Source: Rhodosorus marinus (Eukaryota > Rhodophyta > Stylonematophyceae > Stylonematales > Stylonemataceae). From it: a stretch of DNA of 64,000 nucleotides. A model generated the notes under the pieces. The model ran no database searches and had not been told where the DNA came from. It worked only from the letters and a program-made list of their open reading frames with translations. Positions within the stretch are counted from its first letter, which is position 1. Every line of letters begins with the position of its first letter. The stretch lies in the NCBI GenBank assembly GCA_029953675.1, contig JAMWBK010000002.1:1240001-1304000 (forward strand), read 5' to 3'. This document shows positions 12,835 through 24,729 of this stretch, piece by piece. The position numbers and the translations under genes were made by a program.

Positions 12835-14754
12835 ATGGATACAGTTTTGGATTTCGAGAACAGTGTCAGTCTGGATGGCTTCTTCCCTTCGTCGCAAATA
12901 TCTGCGAGGAACCGTGCGAAGATCATCAACGACCCCATATATGGACATATTGAAATGGACGAGTACGTAGTAAACGTTATTGATACAGACCATTTTCAGA
13001 GGCTTCGGGATTGCAAGCAGCTTGGCATGTCAGACCGGGTGTTCCCTGGTGCGACACATACTCGGTTCGAGCACTCGGTCGGAGTGGCACATCTTTCAGG
13101 GAAGCAGGTGACGCACCTCTTCCACAAGCAGCGCGGGGAAATTTTTGAGAGTGAGGAAGACTACAAGAGCAAGAAAAAAATTGTGGAACTCGCGGGCCTA
13201 GTTCACGATCTGGGCCATGGTCCTCTTGGTCACGTTTTCGATTTGGCGTTTCTGAGGAATGCTCTTACTGAATCTGTACAGTCCGGCACCCCTGAAGTTC
13301 ATCACGAAAAACGGTAAGTCAACCTTGCTCAATGCAAAATTTGCATGTTCCGTGTGGTCTTAGCGGCTCCGAGTCCCCTCTCCCTTCCAGATCTGTAATG
13401 TTGCTCCGCCACCTGATTGATAAGAAAGGCTTGGACCTGTCCAGAGAGGAGGAAATTGCGATTGGCGAGCTGGTGATGGGTCACGGTAGTGTTTTCAAGG
13501 AAGAGCCTTTCATGTATCAAATCGTAGCGAACGAGAAGAACAGTTTGGACGTAGGTCTTGCTATCTTTCACTTGGTTTTCTATTCTGTGTTCGTACAATG
13601 CAGCTTTAAGCGAAGAAGTCGCCTTTCAACTGTCGGTCACGTCTTTTTGTCTCTATCCAACAGGTTGACAAGTTTGACTACATCCAAAGAGATACCAGAA
13701 ACCTCAACGTTCGATGGGGATTTGACCCTGACCGACTCATCAACGCCTCTCGAGTTCTTGGAGGCGAGTTGTGCTATCACAGAAGGGAGGTTTATACCGT
13801 CTACGACATGTTTACTACTCGGTTCAAATTGCACAAAGTAAGACAAGCGGGATTATGCTCTGTGGACGGTTCGTATTCTTAGGCCAAGGCTGACCGTACC
13901 ATTTTTTCGCTCAGGTCATCTACAACCACCGAACAGTCAAGGCAGTAGAGTTGATGGCTGTCGACGCCCTCTTGGCTGCTGATTCCGTCCTGAAGATCTC
14001 GGAGTCTATTACTGAACCCGAGCGGTTCCTCGAACTATCTGATTCCATTCTATATGTGATTGAAAGAAGCAAAGATCCGAAGCTGGCCAAGGCCAAGCAA
14101 ATCCTAAGCAGAATTTCCTGCAGGGATCTGTACAAATTTGTTGACGAGGTTCTCATCCCGCCTGGTGTAGAGCAAATTAAAGAGGTAAACTTCAACTTGA
14201 AAGCAAGTGGCCGGGTTGCTTCTCCAAACCGTGGCATCTGAAACGTTTCGGGTGTATATGGGTGTTCATGTTTTGTGCGAAACAGAGCGAAATTGCGAGC
14301 TGTCAGGAGGATGGATTGCCCCCAATCGATGCATCCGATCTATCCGTCTATCTAATTAAGGCAAACCATGGGATGGGCACACGAAACCCAGTAGAAAATG
14401 TTGATTTTTACAAAACCATTGAGGACGTTGAGCCCTTCCGAATCCAGCTTAGTGATGTATGAACTCACCTGACAGTTCTTGCTTCGTCACGCCAGAACCG
14501 CTACGCGTGATTGATTGGTCGCAATGGCTGCGTTGCTGAAACATTCTACTTCTCTTTGAACACGCTCTCGGCCTTTGCAGATATCGTATGTCATGCCGGA
14601 AATTTTTGAGGAGCGCCTGCTTCGAGTGTACAGCAAAGTCCAAGGGAAGGAGGAGAGTATCAAGAAAGCCTTCCGAAGATGTTTACATAGAAGGGGAATA
14701 ACCAGGGAGACCGAACGATCTCGAAAACGGCACCTCAGTGCCATTGCTGAATGA
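12835..14754 (+). CDS. SAMHD1-like HD-domain dNTP triphosphohydrolase
   Basis: Six exons with closed phases, 12835-13313, 13391-13550, 13664-13837, 13915-14184, 14286-14456 and 14581-14754, giving 475 aa. The HD metal site is complete: HTRFEHS (His80), VHDLGHGPLGH (His124, Asp125), and FDYIQRD in exon 3 for the final Asp. Family landmarks follow: DTDHFQRLRDCKQLG before the first His, VYTVYDMFTTRF after it, and GMGTRNPVENVDFY plus MPEIFEERLLRVYSK near the C-terminus, matching the end of SAMHD1. The enzyme hydrolyses dNTPs to deoxynucleosides and triphosphate, controlling the dNTP pool. There is no SAM domain at the N-terminus, as in plant and protist homologues. Whether dGTP/GTP allostery is kept cannot be judged here. 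Confidence 0.9.
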
Positions 14755-14924
14755 TCAATACCACAAGGGGTTCAGGTCTTAGCAACCAGTACAAACCAAT
14801 CGGAAGAATTGGAGAAGCGCTGCGAAAACGATTGCTTGTATTGTCAAATGTATAATCAAAAATGCGTCAAAACTCAACGGAGCACAAGTTAAATTAGGAG
14901 CTACAGTAGCGATCGGGTTCGAGC

Positions 14925-15807
14925 TCATTGAGCTGACGCTGCTCCGGGGTCACGCAAGGACTGCTTACCCTCTTCGTTATCGTCGGTATTCGAGTCTCCA
15001 TCAATTTTCCAACTCTGATCTTCTTTGGGGTCTTCTCGATTGACTGTCTTTATCGCAGCTTTGGAGTAGAATGGCCGATCAAATGCTTCAAGAGGAAGCT
15101 CCTCCTCCCAACATGACATTCGCCTCAGCGCCGCCTCGGCTTCCTCAACTACTTCGGCATGCGACATACCGCGGATCTCAGGCTGGACGTAGAAGATGTA
15201 CTCTCGCGCACGCACAGCATGAAGCGGCATCAGTAGCCTCAGGGCTTCTCGTACCTTGCGCTTCGCGTTTGTCCTGTTTTCCACGCGGAATGAGCAACGA
15301 GAGCACTTAGAATCCACACGGGAGATCAAGGGGATTCAGCTGCTCAAGAAGGGCATCTTTCAACCGAATCGGGGAAGGGTGATCAAATGAATTTTCGAGC
15401 CAAGTACCATCGCTTAGGAATATTTACCTGTGAACAGCACGTTTACCCATGACCGCCTTTGAACACACAATGTGCACCCAGTACACACAGTTTAATTGCG
15501 GTCTAACCAGGTAGCTACGTTTAGTATTATACTGGAGACGCCAGCTCTTTGCTCGAAATGCAAGCTGAGCATCGCTGCTTCCGACTGGGCGGTTGCTTTC
15601 TCGCCTCACCCCTGCTCGGAAGAAACCCCAGCGTTCCCGAGTCGTCGGGAGAGACAGTTTAACTCTTCGCCCCGGCTTCGGCTCATCGCTCCCGGCGTTC
15701 TCTATGCTCCTACAACACGTGATGGGAGAGGTTCCCAGCTCTCGCCCTCTCCGGCGCGGAAAAAAAAGCGCATCAGCCAACGTCAAACCTTGCATGAACC
15801 CGATCAT
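14925..15807 (-). CDS. Bacterial-type RNase P protein subunit (RnpA-like), probably organelle-targeted
   Basis: Two minus-strand exons, 15807-15428 and 15273-14925, join in phase (CAC AG|G) to 242 aa. The second half matches RnpA: VCSKAVMGKRAVHR-TNAKRKVREALRLL corresponds to the SKKVG.AV.RNR.KR..REA.R signature, followed by REYIFYVQPEI and SHAEVVEEAEAALRRM, the RnpA C-terminal strand and helix. The RNR box itself is degenerate (RTNAKR). The N-terminal about 80 residues are extra and have arginine- and serine-rich stretches, so a plastid or mitochondrial transit peptide is inferred. RnpA assists the catalytic P RNA in trimming tRNA 5' ends. Many red-algal plastid genomes keep rnpB, so a nuclear partner would make sense. 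The start could also be ATG 15795. A C-terminal acidic tail (DDNEEGKQ) is unusual for the family. Confidence 0.55.
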
Positions 15808-17424
15808 ACCATAAAAGCCGTCATCGCAACATTCCGCCCACGTCAATACCAAAGAATTCCACGCTCTGACGTCCTCATTGTTGGGAAATAGTAACACACT
15901 CTCAAGGTCTCTCGATTCCTCCGAACTACACTCCGCGATCGGCCAAGTCCTCGAAGCCCGGAGTTTCCTCCCTCCCTAACCTCCGCGATCTCATTGTTCA
16001 GGTTTTCGTATCGCCGACCAGATTCTGGAACGCACCTTGTTCAGCATCCATTGGAATTGAGAAGGGGAATGAAAACTTGGCAGAGCTGAGGCAGAAGGGC
16101 AAGCTTGATTCGAAGTCGTAGAGGACAGATGTCGAGAAAGAAGAAAGGATCTTTTTAGGATGCAAAAAATTCATCTACCAAAGCCGCAACGGCGTTCGTT
16201 CTTTATCAAATGCGAAATGTCCGTCGCCGACCTCCGGGTATGAGAACCAGCCGGGCAACTGCTGTTCTGATAGAAGCGGATATCGGTACTATTGTATCCA
16301 TCTGGGAGCCTTTGAAAGACAGCCTACTCTGCGCAGTGTCAACTCTCCTCTCCAGTCTTCTGTGTTGAGCATCAGAAAAATTGTCCGATATGTAGACTTT
16401 CTGGTATATCGGATGCATGGTGGGGGTCATTTGAAAGATTTCATAGCTCCTTTTACACGATAGTCAGCTTGGGCGCTGTCGAATCTGAATTAGCTATGGT
16501 ATCCAAGCTCTCCACTGGTAGTACTTGCAACCGCCCATCCACCTGAGCACTTGCTCTTCTCCTTGCCATATTGCCAAATCCCGCCTTCAATGTAGCAAGA
16601 GCGATATTACCCTCCAAAATCTAGAATAAGATACATAATCCGTTGGCCAGCACGGCGAACGTTACCTGCACATCGACCTCTGGACTGGCGACAGGCATCA
16701 GTTCAAGACGTATAACACTTCAAGAACATGGCCACTGCTACACGAGCAGAGTCATCAATCCAGTGCCAGTATTTGACTCGTGAGTAGTTTTTCTTGGCCT
16801 TCGTTTGAAGCCAATGTTTCAAACCGCTAAAACAGCTGAACGGTTCCCGGGACAGTTAGCACTTGGTGACGTCTACTGCTCCGAATATCTGGCCAATCTT
16901 ATAGTAGAGTCACCTTTCCAAGGCGGATAGGTGACGCAAGGCTATGAGCACATTAGAAACCCAAACGTGCAAGAAAATTAGCGATTGGAACATGATTTTA
17001 CTTGGACGAGAACAATGACGAATGTTACAGTGGGAGACTGACGAATGTTACATTTGAAAATAGCGACGGTCGCGAGTCAGTGGGCAGGAGTGCCAGTGGT
17101 GCCTATGAAAGTCTTTCGCTAAGGACGATTCAGCCTGATTTCGTTTGAGAGTGTTTCATGCAGTATATTCAATTCGGAGTTTTCTACTCGCCTCAAGTTT
17201 CATAGAGTCAGCAAGCGTGAAGATTAGAATCTGGGGTGGGGTGGTTCCAGCTTGATTTGGGAGAGAGGGTGTATTGGTCTTCGCGCTCGGCTAGGCATCC
17301 CAAGCAGAACCTGCTTGTGTTTTCTGGACTTTTTAAGGAGTATAAGGACCCTTTGTTGCCGGGATCTGAAAAGTTTGAGGAGGATTCGTTTCATGGCAGT
17401 GGGGTGTGCGCTTGGCGGTAGAGG
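15808..17424. other. Intergenic, no gene seen
   Basis: Divergent interval between the RnpA-like gene and the plastid TPR gene. Small frames (for example 16206-16430 minus) show no motif. A sense-strand GGGGTGGGGTGG string occurs at about 17231-17243, 180 nt before the next start. Confidence 0.5.
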
Positions 17425-20267
17425 ATGGGGAGGTTAAGCTTTGTAAGCAGCGGTTCCGGGGCAACCGGTGGAGTCCTAAGTAAAGCTGCTGCTAGTCCCT
17501 GTAGAATTCGTGGTTTTCGTATTGCACGTGGATTGAATGTCCGTGGAGAACGGTGGAGAATCTGTATTGAAAAAAGCCGTTCGCGTTCCCTCGTGGTGGT
17601 AAACAGTGTTGGGGATGGTAGTTCTCAGGAGAACCAGAGCCATACCCGGAAGCGCGTGATTGCGAGGAAGTTTATACTACGGAGGTGGTTGTCGATTCTT
17701 CGGATTGGGCTAGCTTTTGGTCTCGTTTTGTTTGTGACAGCCCTTGCGACAAGCTCTGGGAAACCTTTTCTTGCGACCATCATCGTCGCTCTTCTCTTCC
17801 TGAACGTGCTAATCTACGTGGCCCCTTCCAAGCATGGCTTGACCGATGGAGAATCTCCCAGAAGCCTTCTTCCCCCATCCGCAACTGTAAGTTGGTGGCA
17901 CGTTGAGGACGTCTACGGCGGTGAACAAAGGCGAACATGCTCAAATCAACTTTGCGTCTACGGTGACAGGTCCAAACATCCGATCCGCGGGAGAGTTTTC
18001 TGGAGCAATCTGCGCAAATAGTTGAGCAACCAAGTGTGGGGGAACGGATTGGTCAGCAATCAGCCCGCCTTGAAGAGAGTTCCAGAGAGCCAGCCAGCGC
18101 TGGATTGCCTAGGTCTCGAGATCTGTATGTAGATACCCTAAAAGTAAGCTGTTCCGCTCTGCTCAACATACTCCGGATCAACCAAGTACCGTTGGACTAT
18201 TGCCAACGTCGAATCACGAGCTTTCCAATCACGTTTCCCGGTAATGACGTTTGTGTTTTGCTACTCGGAACTCCGCTAGGCTGATCTGAACGAGCTCTCA
18301 AGAGTTATCGACACCCAGAGGAGCTTTCTTGCCGGACTTGAAGACAAAGTTACAGAGCTCACCGCAGCCAGAGATCGTACGGAGGATCAGAATCGTCATC
18401 TTGCAGCCGAGAATCAGCGACTGCTTGAATCCCTCAACCAACGAACACGACGGTTACAGGATCTTGAGGAAACGAACTCCATATACAAGATCAAGGATCG
18501 TCAACGGGAAGACGACTTCGCGAAGACGGAAAAGTACGCCTGAACAGCGCAGGGAAAATTTAGTTTGATCTTCTTCGTCTCAGGTTCGTTCGCTAAGTTG
18601 ATCTCGGCATGTGTCACTTGTGCCGATTCTATCGACAGGACTGCGCAGGGACTCAACGTAGATAATCAACAACTGCAGATTGAAAAGAAAAGACTGCTCG
18701 AGATAAACTCGGATTTAAAGCGTCAGATGGATGAGCTAAACAGGTAGGATAAGTCTGATGCAGTACGTTAGGCAATGCTTTTTGACTTACGTGCTTGCAT
18801 TTTTTCTCCAGATCGCTTGTCTCCTGGGTGAGCACACCAGCTCCTGGTGCGGCGGATCGCGTAGACCGATCCCCTTCCCAGAAGTCCAACGATAAGATCG
18901 AGACCTCTGATAGCCTACCATCTGAGGTAGATTCGGTCCTGGACCCGATGACTGTCGAAGACGATGAAGCTGAAAAGGCCCCTGCAGCGTTTGATGAGCA
19001 GCCAGAACCTAATATTGCGGAAGAGAATGTTGCTTCGCATGTTTCGGAGGAGAGCTCAATGCCTCAGAGTGGCATGGAGTCGCCAACGCGTAAAAAGGCG
19101 GATACGGGCACTCCAGTGACAGAGGAAGGTCCGCAGGGAAACAGCCGGCTCATTGACAATCCATACGGCTTTTCCAGGGCGGAGTTCGACTCGACTCCCA
19201 CACCCCCGGTCCCAGACCCCAGCGAACCGGTAATGTGGTATCACCCTTGACACCCTCTAGCATATGCCTCCCTGAAGAAAATGTGTTGGATTCCTGTATT
19301 GTTGCAGAAATCTTATTCGCTCAGCAGTTTGGAAGGAGCCAGGGCGCTGATCCAAGAAGCGAAGGCTGTTGGTGGCTCGCAGGCCACACCACTTTTTCAG
19401 CAAGCGGTAGGCGGATAAGAACAGAGAGTTCTCCTCTAGTCCTATTGTGGAATTTGAAGGCCCTTATCAATCTGTGGCTATGTTATCCACCTTCCTGCGT
19501 TTTGAAAGCGGAGCCCGTATCACCGGTCTAATTCTACTCTAATGGTCTGATTACATTAGGTGAAAATGCTTGAGGACGTAGAAAGGCAATTTCCGGATGA
19601 CCGCAATGTTATTTGGGAGCTCGGTACATGCCTTTTGGCCTGGGGCAAGAGCAATCCTGGAGGGAAATACGCTGATGAGATTCTTTCCGAAGCCGGGGAA
19701 AGGTACGCTTGGTAGTAGTGAAAGGAAGGATGCTACGGCGACAAACCCGTTCCGCGCTTTTTGACCATGGAAGCTCCTAATTACCTCTACAATTCACATA
19801 GATTTCGCGCTCTCTCTAGACGCGACTCAAACGATGAGGGTTGCTTCTTCAACTGGGGATTAAGCTTGTGCGTTCGAGCCGCACAGAAACCCACGAGCCC
19901 TGCTATAGAACTGTATGATAGTGCATCCGGAAAGTACGAGAGGGCTGTACAAATCAATCCGAAGTCGAGAATCTCATGGTTCAATTACGGGCTGGCAATT
20001 ATGTCCAGGGCTAGGTGCATGGAAAGTGCAGGTACTGAATAGTCCTCCCGCTCTTTGACGGTCTAATATTGTGCTATCACTGACGTGGATATGGCATCAA
20101 CCTTTTTCTTAGCTGAGAAACCACCAGTGGAGGACCTGATCTACTATTACGAGCAAGCAATGATGCGTTTTGAGAGAGCAATAGACCTGGATTCTAGCGA
20201 CTGGAAAGCGCGAGAGTATAGAAGAATCTGCCGAGAGACCCTGCTCAAATACTCTCGAAACCCGTGA
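17425..20267 (+). CDS. Plastid-targeted membrane protein with coiled coil and TPR-like tail
   Basis: Nine exons with closed phases (17425-17886, 17970-18143, 18280-18533, 18639-18743, 18812-19229, 19308-19406, 19560-19702, 19820-20031, 20113-20267) give 673 aa. Layout: a Ser/Arg/Gly-rich N-terminus (1-70) that looks like a transit peptide; a hydrophobic hairpin (about 90-135, ILRIGLAFGLVLFVTALA and FLATIIVALLFLNVLIYVAP); a long coiled coil (about 190-345); an acidic Ser/Pro linker (about 350-490); and C-terminal TPR-like helices (YERAVQINPKSRISWFNYGL and FERAIDLDSSDWKAREYRR). I do not recognise an orthologue. The architecture suggests a thylakoid or envelope scaffold with a soluble helical-repeat domain. 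The exon-4 acceptor was chosen because the nearer one gives an immediate stop. Confidence 0.75.
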
Positions 20268-21392
20268 AACGCTAGACCCGAAGATGCTATAAATCGTCTA
20301 GATTGTCACGCTTAAACTCGGCCGGCAAGTACACTGGTGGAGCTAGGGTCAACCTTGAAAAGTGCGTGTACGACTCAGCATGTGAGCCAATAGTAGGGCT
20401 GCAAAGTTCGTTTGTCCTTTTTTGGGTAGACTCGTAGATGGAGCACGATGCGGGGGCTGCTTGGAGAGACGGAATCAAGACGAGCGCTGAATCATTCTAT
20501 GGCTCATAACAACTGTTCCTGTAGCTCCTAACTTGCAGTTAGCAACGGATAGGGTTGGGATATACTAGTAGGTTCGCAAGTGAAGCCTGCAGGAGCAAAC
20601 CGTAATGCCGCAATCTGTGTACAGACGGACGCTGGTTCCAGCGTCCTGGAGCCGTGGTTGAAAATCAGTTGGCTACGAGCTCTAGACTGGAGCAAGACCA
20701 CCACAGTATGGAGGAGAAATCATCGACACGGGGCAGAGTGGAGGTCATAAGCCTCCAACGTAGGTATAGCTGAAGCACGCTGTCAGGCTGGGGTAACCTA
20801 TTAGAACCGGCATGAAGAAATTTTTGATACATTACCATTCGCCAAAACGCTATTGCAAACATACCATTACGAATGCGACTTCGGGTAGGCAGAGTTTCAG
20901 GCTTATAGCTCCCTAGACCGTTTTCGCGATCACTGATGCGACTCACTCGCGTTTCCTCACTTAATTGAGTTTTCGTGCTGTAGCGTTCTAACACTGCCTT
21001 TTGATTAGGGGCAACGTTCTCTCCGTTTGCCCTAGCCTTCATCCTCTCAGTGCTGTTGTCTCTGAATATAGCGATGATGGATTATGTTCCGACATACTTC
21101 CACCACGCCGGAAAGTATGAATCTCGGAATATGTTCTTAAGAAGAAAAAGCGATGCTTAGATTTCCTTACAGTGCGAGTGGACAAAAATTTCCATTCTTT
21201 TTCGTTTTGGAGGGTGGGGATATGATCATCGGGTTTGGTGAGAACCTAACGAAAAGGGTCAATTAGCTCTGTGTTGCGGACAGGTAAGGAAGATTTGGAA
21301 GACTTAGGAGGAGACAAGTGGAGCTTAGGTTTTGGTAGGATATAGAGGGAATGAGGATCTTCGCCTTAGAGGTTCATTGATCTGTATTAGAT
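20268..21392. other. Intergenic with an unproven minus-strand ORF
   Basis: 20665-21042 (minus) encodes 125 aa from an ATG (MKARANGENVAPNQ). It has a plausible basic N-terminal half but no family motif, and could be a first exon or chance. Nothing else is seen. Confidence 0.35.
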
Positions 21393-22419
21393 ATGGCGAG
21401 CACCCTTTTCGTAGTAACAGGGGCTTCCAGAGGATTGGGAAGGGAAGTGGCTGTGACGCTCGGCCGTCGGATTGAAGTGTTAAAGGAGGCCAAACCGTTC
21501 TTCGTGTTGTTGGCGCGAGGAGCAGAAGGATTAAAGGCTACGAAGGAGCAGATTCTAAGCGTTTCTCCGAACGCTGAAGGTTGAGCTTCCTCCTCAAGGT
21601 GCTGCAAGCATTGGTTAGGAAATTGATCACTCCTGATATGACGTTAATTGTCCTCTTTGGCCAGTCTTGACTCAGTCTGTGGACCTGTCTAAAGTCCCAG
21701 CATGCTCGGATACACTTCGTGAAGCGATAGAGACGATCAGTTCTGGTCAGACTTTTAAGAATGCAATCCTAGTGAATAACGCGGGAATCATCAAACCACT
21801 CACACCGCTGCTGCAAGTTAAACACACGGATTTCATGGAGAGTTTCTCTCTGTCCGTCCTCGGCCCCTTAGAGCTTCTGAAAGCCTTTAACAAGGTGAAC
21901 AGCCAGAAGAAGACCGTAGTCCATATCTCCTCAATCATGGCACTCATGCCCAAGGATTCGTGCGGAGTTTACGGCTCGGTCAAAGCTGCTAGTGATGCTA
22001 TGCATAGGTACGAACCAATAGTATGCTATTCCCGAATTCATGCAATGACCAATCTCATTTTCGTACGTCGCGCAGGAGTCTCGCAAAAGAAGAGTCCGAA
22101 ACCTACAGGGTGGTCAACTACTCTCCGGTACAACATGATGCTCTTCCGCTTCTCCCCCGCATCTTGCATCATGGTTTCAAAAGTAACGTGCAAATGTTGT
22201 TCGTTCTAGGGACCGATGGACACAGATATGATGACAGAGATTTCCACCGATCATCCAGATACCTATGAACGTGCAATGTGGAGAGAAGCACGACAATCAG
22301 CCATACGCCCGGAGGACTCAGCCAGAAAGTTGATGTACCTGCTGGAGAGAAACGAATATAAGAATGGAGCGCACATCGATATTTACGACCTCGACGAAGA
22401 CGGTGAAATCATTCGATAG
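21393..22419 (+). CDS. SPR: Sepiapterin reductase (SDR family)
   Basis: NADPH-dependent reductase of the final step(s) of tetrahydrobiopterin synthesis. Four exons, 21393-21579, 21665-22007, 22076-22127 and 22210-22419, join to 263 aa. Classical SDR motifs: VTGASRGLGREV (nucleotide-binding glycine motif), ILVNNAG, HISSIMA and YGSVKAASDAMHR (catalytic Tyr and Lys). The SPR-specific tail is clear: NYSPGPMDTDMMTEIS (split by intron 3) and LERNEYKNGAHIDIYD match the NYAPGPLDTDM and KSGAHVDFYD motifs of animal SPR. Cytosolic. The neighbours give no pathway clue. Confidence 0.88.
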
Positions 22420-22963
22420 AAGCGTGCTTCGTCCACGTTCTTTCGGTGATCAACAGTAGTCGACAACAAGGAGTCTGCAGGCTTTGACGTCCCCTGCCAC
22501 ATATGCCGGATACCCAAACACGCATCCAACCTCAACCAAACATGAGGGTGGCTTCCTTTTCAACTGGATCTGTGCGGATATTCGACCATGAGCAAGATCT
22601 CATTGCTCCATTGCTCCTCGGATTCAATTGAATTGTCCGTGCGAACAGGAATGGCCCTCGGATCATCTACAGGCCGTTGAGCTAAAACTCAGCTTTCCAC
22701 TGAGCTGTTCCACAACGCCTCTATAAATCACTTTGCGAGTGTGAACCGAGCAGGATTTCCAGGCCACGTCGTAAAACAGTCACAAACATCCCAATTTGGA
22801 TCGATGGAAACTCCCGCTGATCGTGTTCACATGACACTCAGTCAGATATTCCAGGAGATACTCATTACCCCGCTTTGACTTTAGGCTCCTCTGCACGACT
22901 GCCTATTCCAAGTAATGAGTAGCAAAGTTGTTTGCTCATAGCATCTCCAAAGTAACCAGTGCA
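22420..22963. other. Intergenic, no gene seen
   Basis: 3' flank between convergent SPR and the small minus-strand ORF. No repeat or motif noticed. Confidence 0.5.
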
Positions 22964-23215
22964 TCACAAGTAGAGCAGCTTTCCCGTTGGATTTCCCATT
23001 CTCAACTTCCTCTTTCCAGCAAACTCCGACTCCACTTTCTTCCACCTGCCGATGTTACCACGCTCCTCCTCCAGTTGCATTTGCCTATCAGAAATGAATC
23101 GCCGTATCACCGGACGTCTTCTAGACGCTTTCAATAGCGCCAGAATGGCCACTGAAAGCGCCAGACTAGGTACAAAAACCGCAACCACTGGCACAAGTGC
23201 TCCAGCCAGCAGCAT
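22964..23215 (-). CDS. Small single-pass membrane protein, unknown
   Basis: 83 aa from ATG 23215. The N-terminus is a strongly hydrophobic segment (residues 2-27, LLAGALVPVVAVFVPSLALS then VAILALL), followed by a very basic tail (KASRRRPVIRRF, then KKVESEFAGKRK). This signal-anchor plus basic-tail layout resembles small organelle membrane subunits, but I recognise no family. It could be a chance ORF; composition favours a real gene. Confidence 0.4.
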   Translation of the reverse strand: MLLAGALVPVVAVFVPSLALSVAILALLKASRRRPVIRRFISDRQMQLEEERGNIGRWKKVESEFAGKRKLRMGNPTGKLLYL

Positions 23216-24729
23216 CTTCTTCAACCCAAACAACAACAACGCAAAAAAAAATCAAAACAAACAAACAAAAAAACACGAAAGCCAAGCCTAGTCTCCTAAC
23301 TGACCTTCTCAGATTCTCACTCGCCCTGTATCACTTCTGTTGAACAACTCGTAATCACAAGCAAGCCCAGGGTTCCAGACTTTCAGACTCTCGTACTAAT
23401 GAGCTTGTCTCCCTCCACGCAATGAGATTTAGCTGGAATGTGCTGTTCAGGGATTGACGAGATGACTGACGGAATTTTTTGTCTGCTTGGCAAAAGAGGA
23501 TTCTCAACTGATGGATCAATTCTATGAGGCTGGCAGGTGTTATGGAATCCTCAGCGCCTGGTGGCCACACTTTATGTCTTGGCAAGGATTCTATGAGGGT
23601 TGGGTGCTGGTTTTGCTCACGAGCAGCTTATGAAGACCTTAAAGCAATGTTCAGGCCTTGGTTCTGCCTGCCCCGAGTGCTTGTATCCACCGAGTGCTTA
23701 GTTCTGATGTTGTCTGAATCGTGTCTCGGACTTCAGCAAAGAAGCTGATCCGCTGAAATCATTAATTCGTGTGAGGCACACTGATCGAAGTATGTAGGGG
23801 AGGATGAAAGTTTATGCGTCCCAAGCCCAGACTAGAGAGGTCTTCAGAAGCCACGGTTCATACATATTCACAGCGCCAGGACAGTCAATCAACCGATTAA
23901 TACTGTGGTTTAGGAAGTCACTACAGACGGTAAAATCGCATAGCAAACCTGGGAACGGTGGGAGGAGTGCTGGGACTATGTCTGAACGCACAACTTCACT
24001 GGCCAAAACGCAAGACCATCAAACCATGTGACAGTTCATACATAGATTTCTACCTCGCTCTTCAATCACATAAAACAAAACAGAAAGCCTCCTGCTTCAA
24101 AGGCGAGCATGCCCTCTAAACAACAAGACCCGTCAAATGCCGATTCCAACAACCAAAAGCTAACCAACCCTGAAATAGATTTCCGCAAAGAAACCCTTTT
24201 TTCGTCATCAACAGTTAAAAACGATAACCTTAATACAAAATACACTATACAATCCGTAATATCGATGCCCGTCGCCCGCCGGCGCCTCAAGACCTAAATT
24301 TATTTTCTTAAAACGAGAAAAATGGTCGGTACCATGATTTTGAGGAAAAAGTTTCAGTTCATGGCAGAGTGACTTTTAAACGAATATAATGTTTTTGTGA
24401 ATTTTGAGAATATTGAGAAGTCCATTCCGGAGGCGAAGTAGCGACTAATATGACACTTAAGAAGGAGATAAAAAGGACTCGAAAAAGTTTTTGGTATATG
24501 ATTAAGCTGATGGAGAATGGACGTGAGACATTTGGGGATGGCGTTTTAGGAGGTGGGAAGAGGATGGAGGTCGGGAGTGAGTGAGGCAGTAGATAGGAAG
24601 GAAGGTGTGGGAGGATCGATAGGGTGGGAATAAGGGTACGAGTGAAAGGTTTAGCGTACCTGTTTTTGGTTTACTAATCGATTAAGGAGGTTCTCTGTTT
24701 TTTGGGGTGGGGACGTGGAAGAGGAAAAC
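23216..24729. other. Intergenic, promoter side of eL38
   Basis: No gene recognised. The last 30 nt before the eL38 start contain TTTTTTGGGGTGGGGACGTG (about 24696-24716), a G-rich sense-strand tract. Confidence 0.5.
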
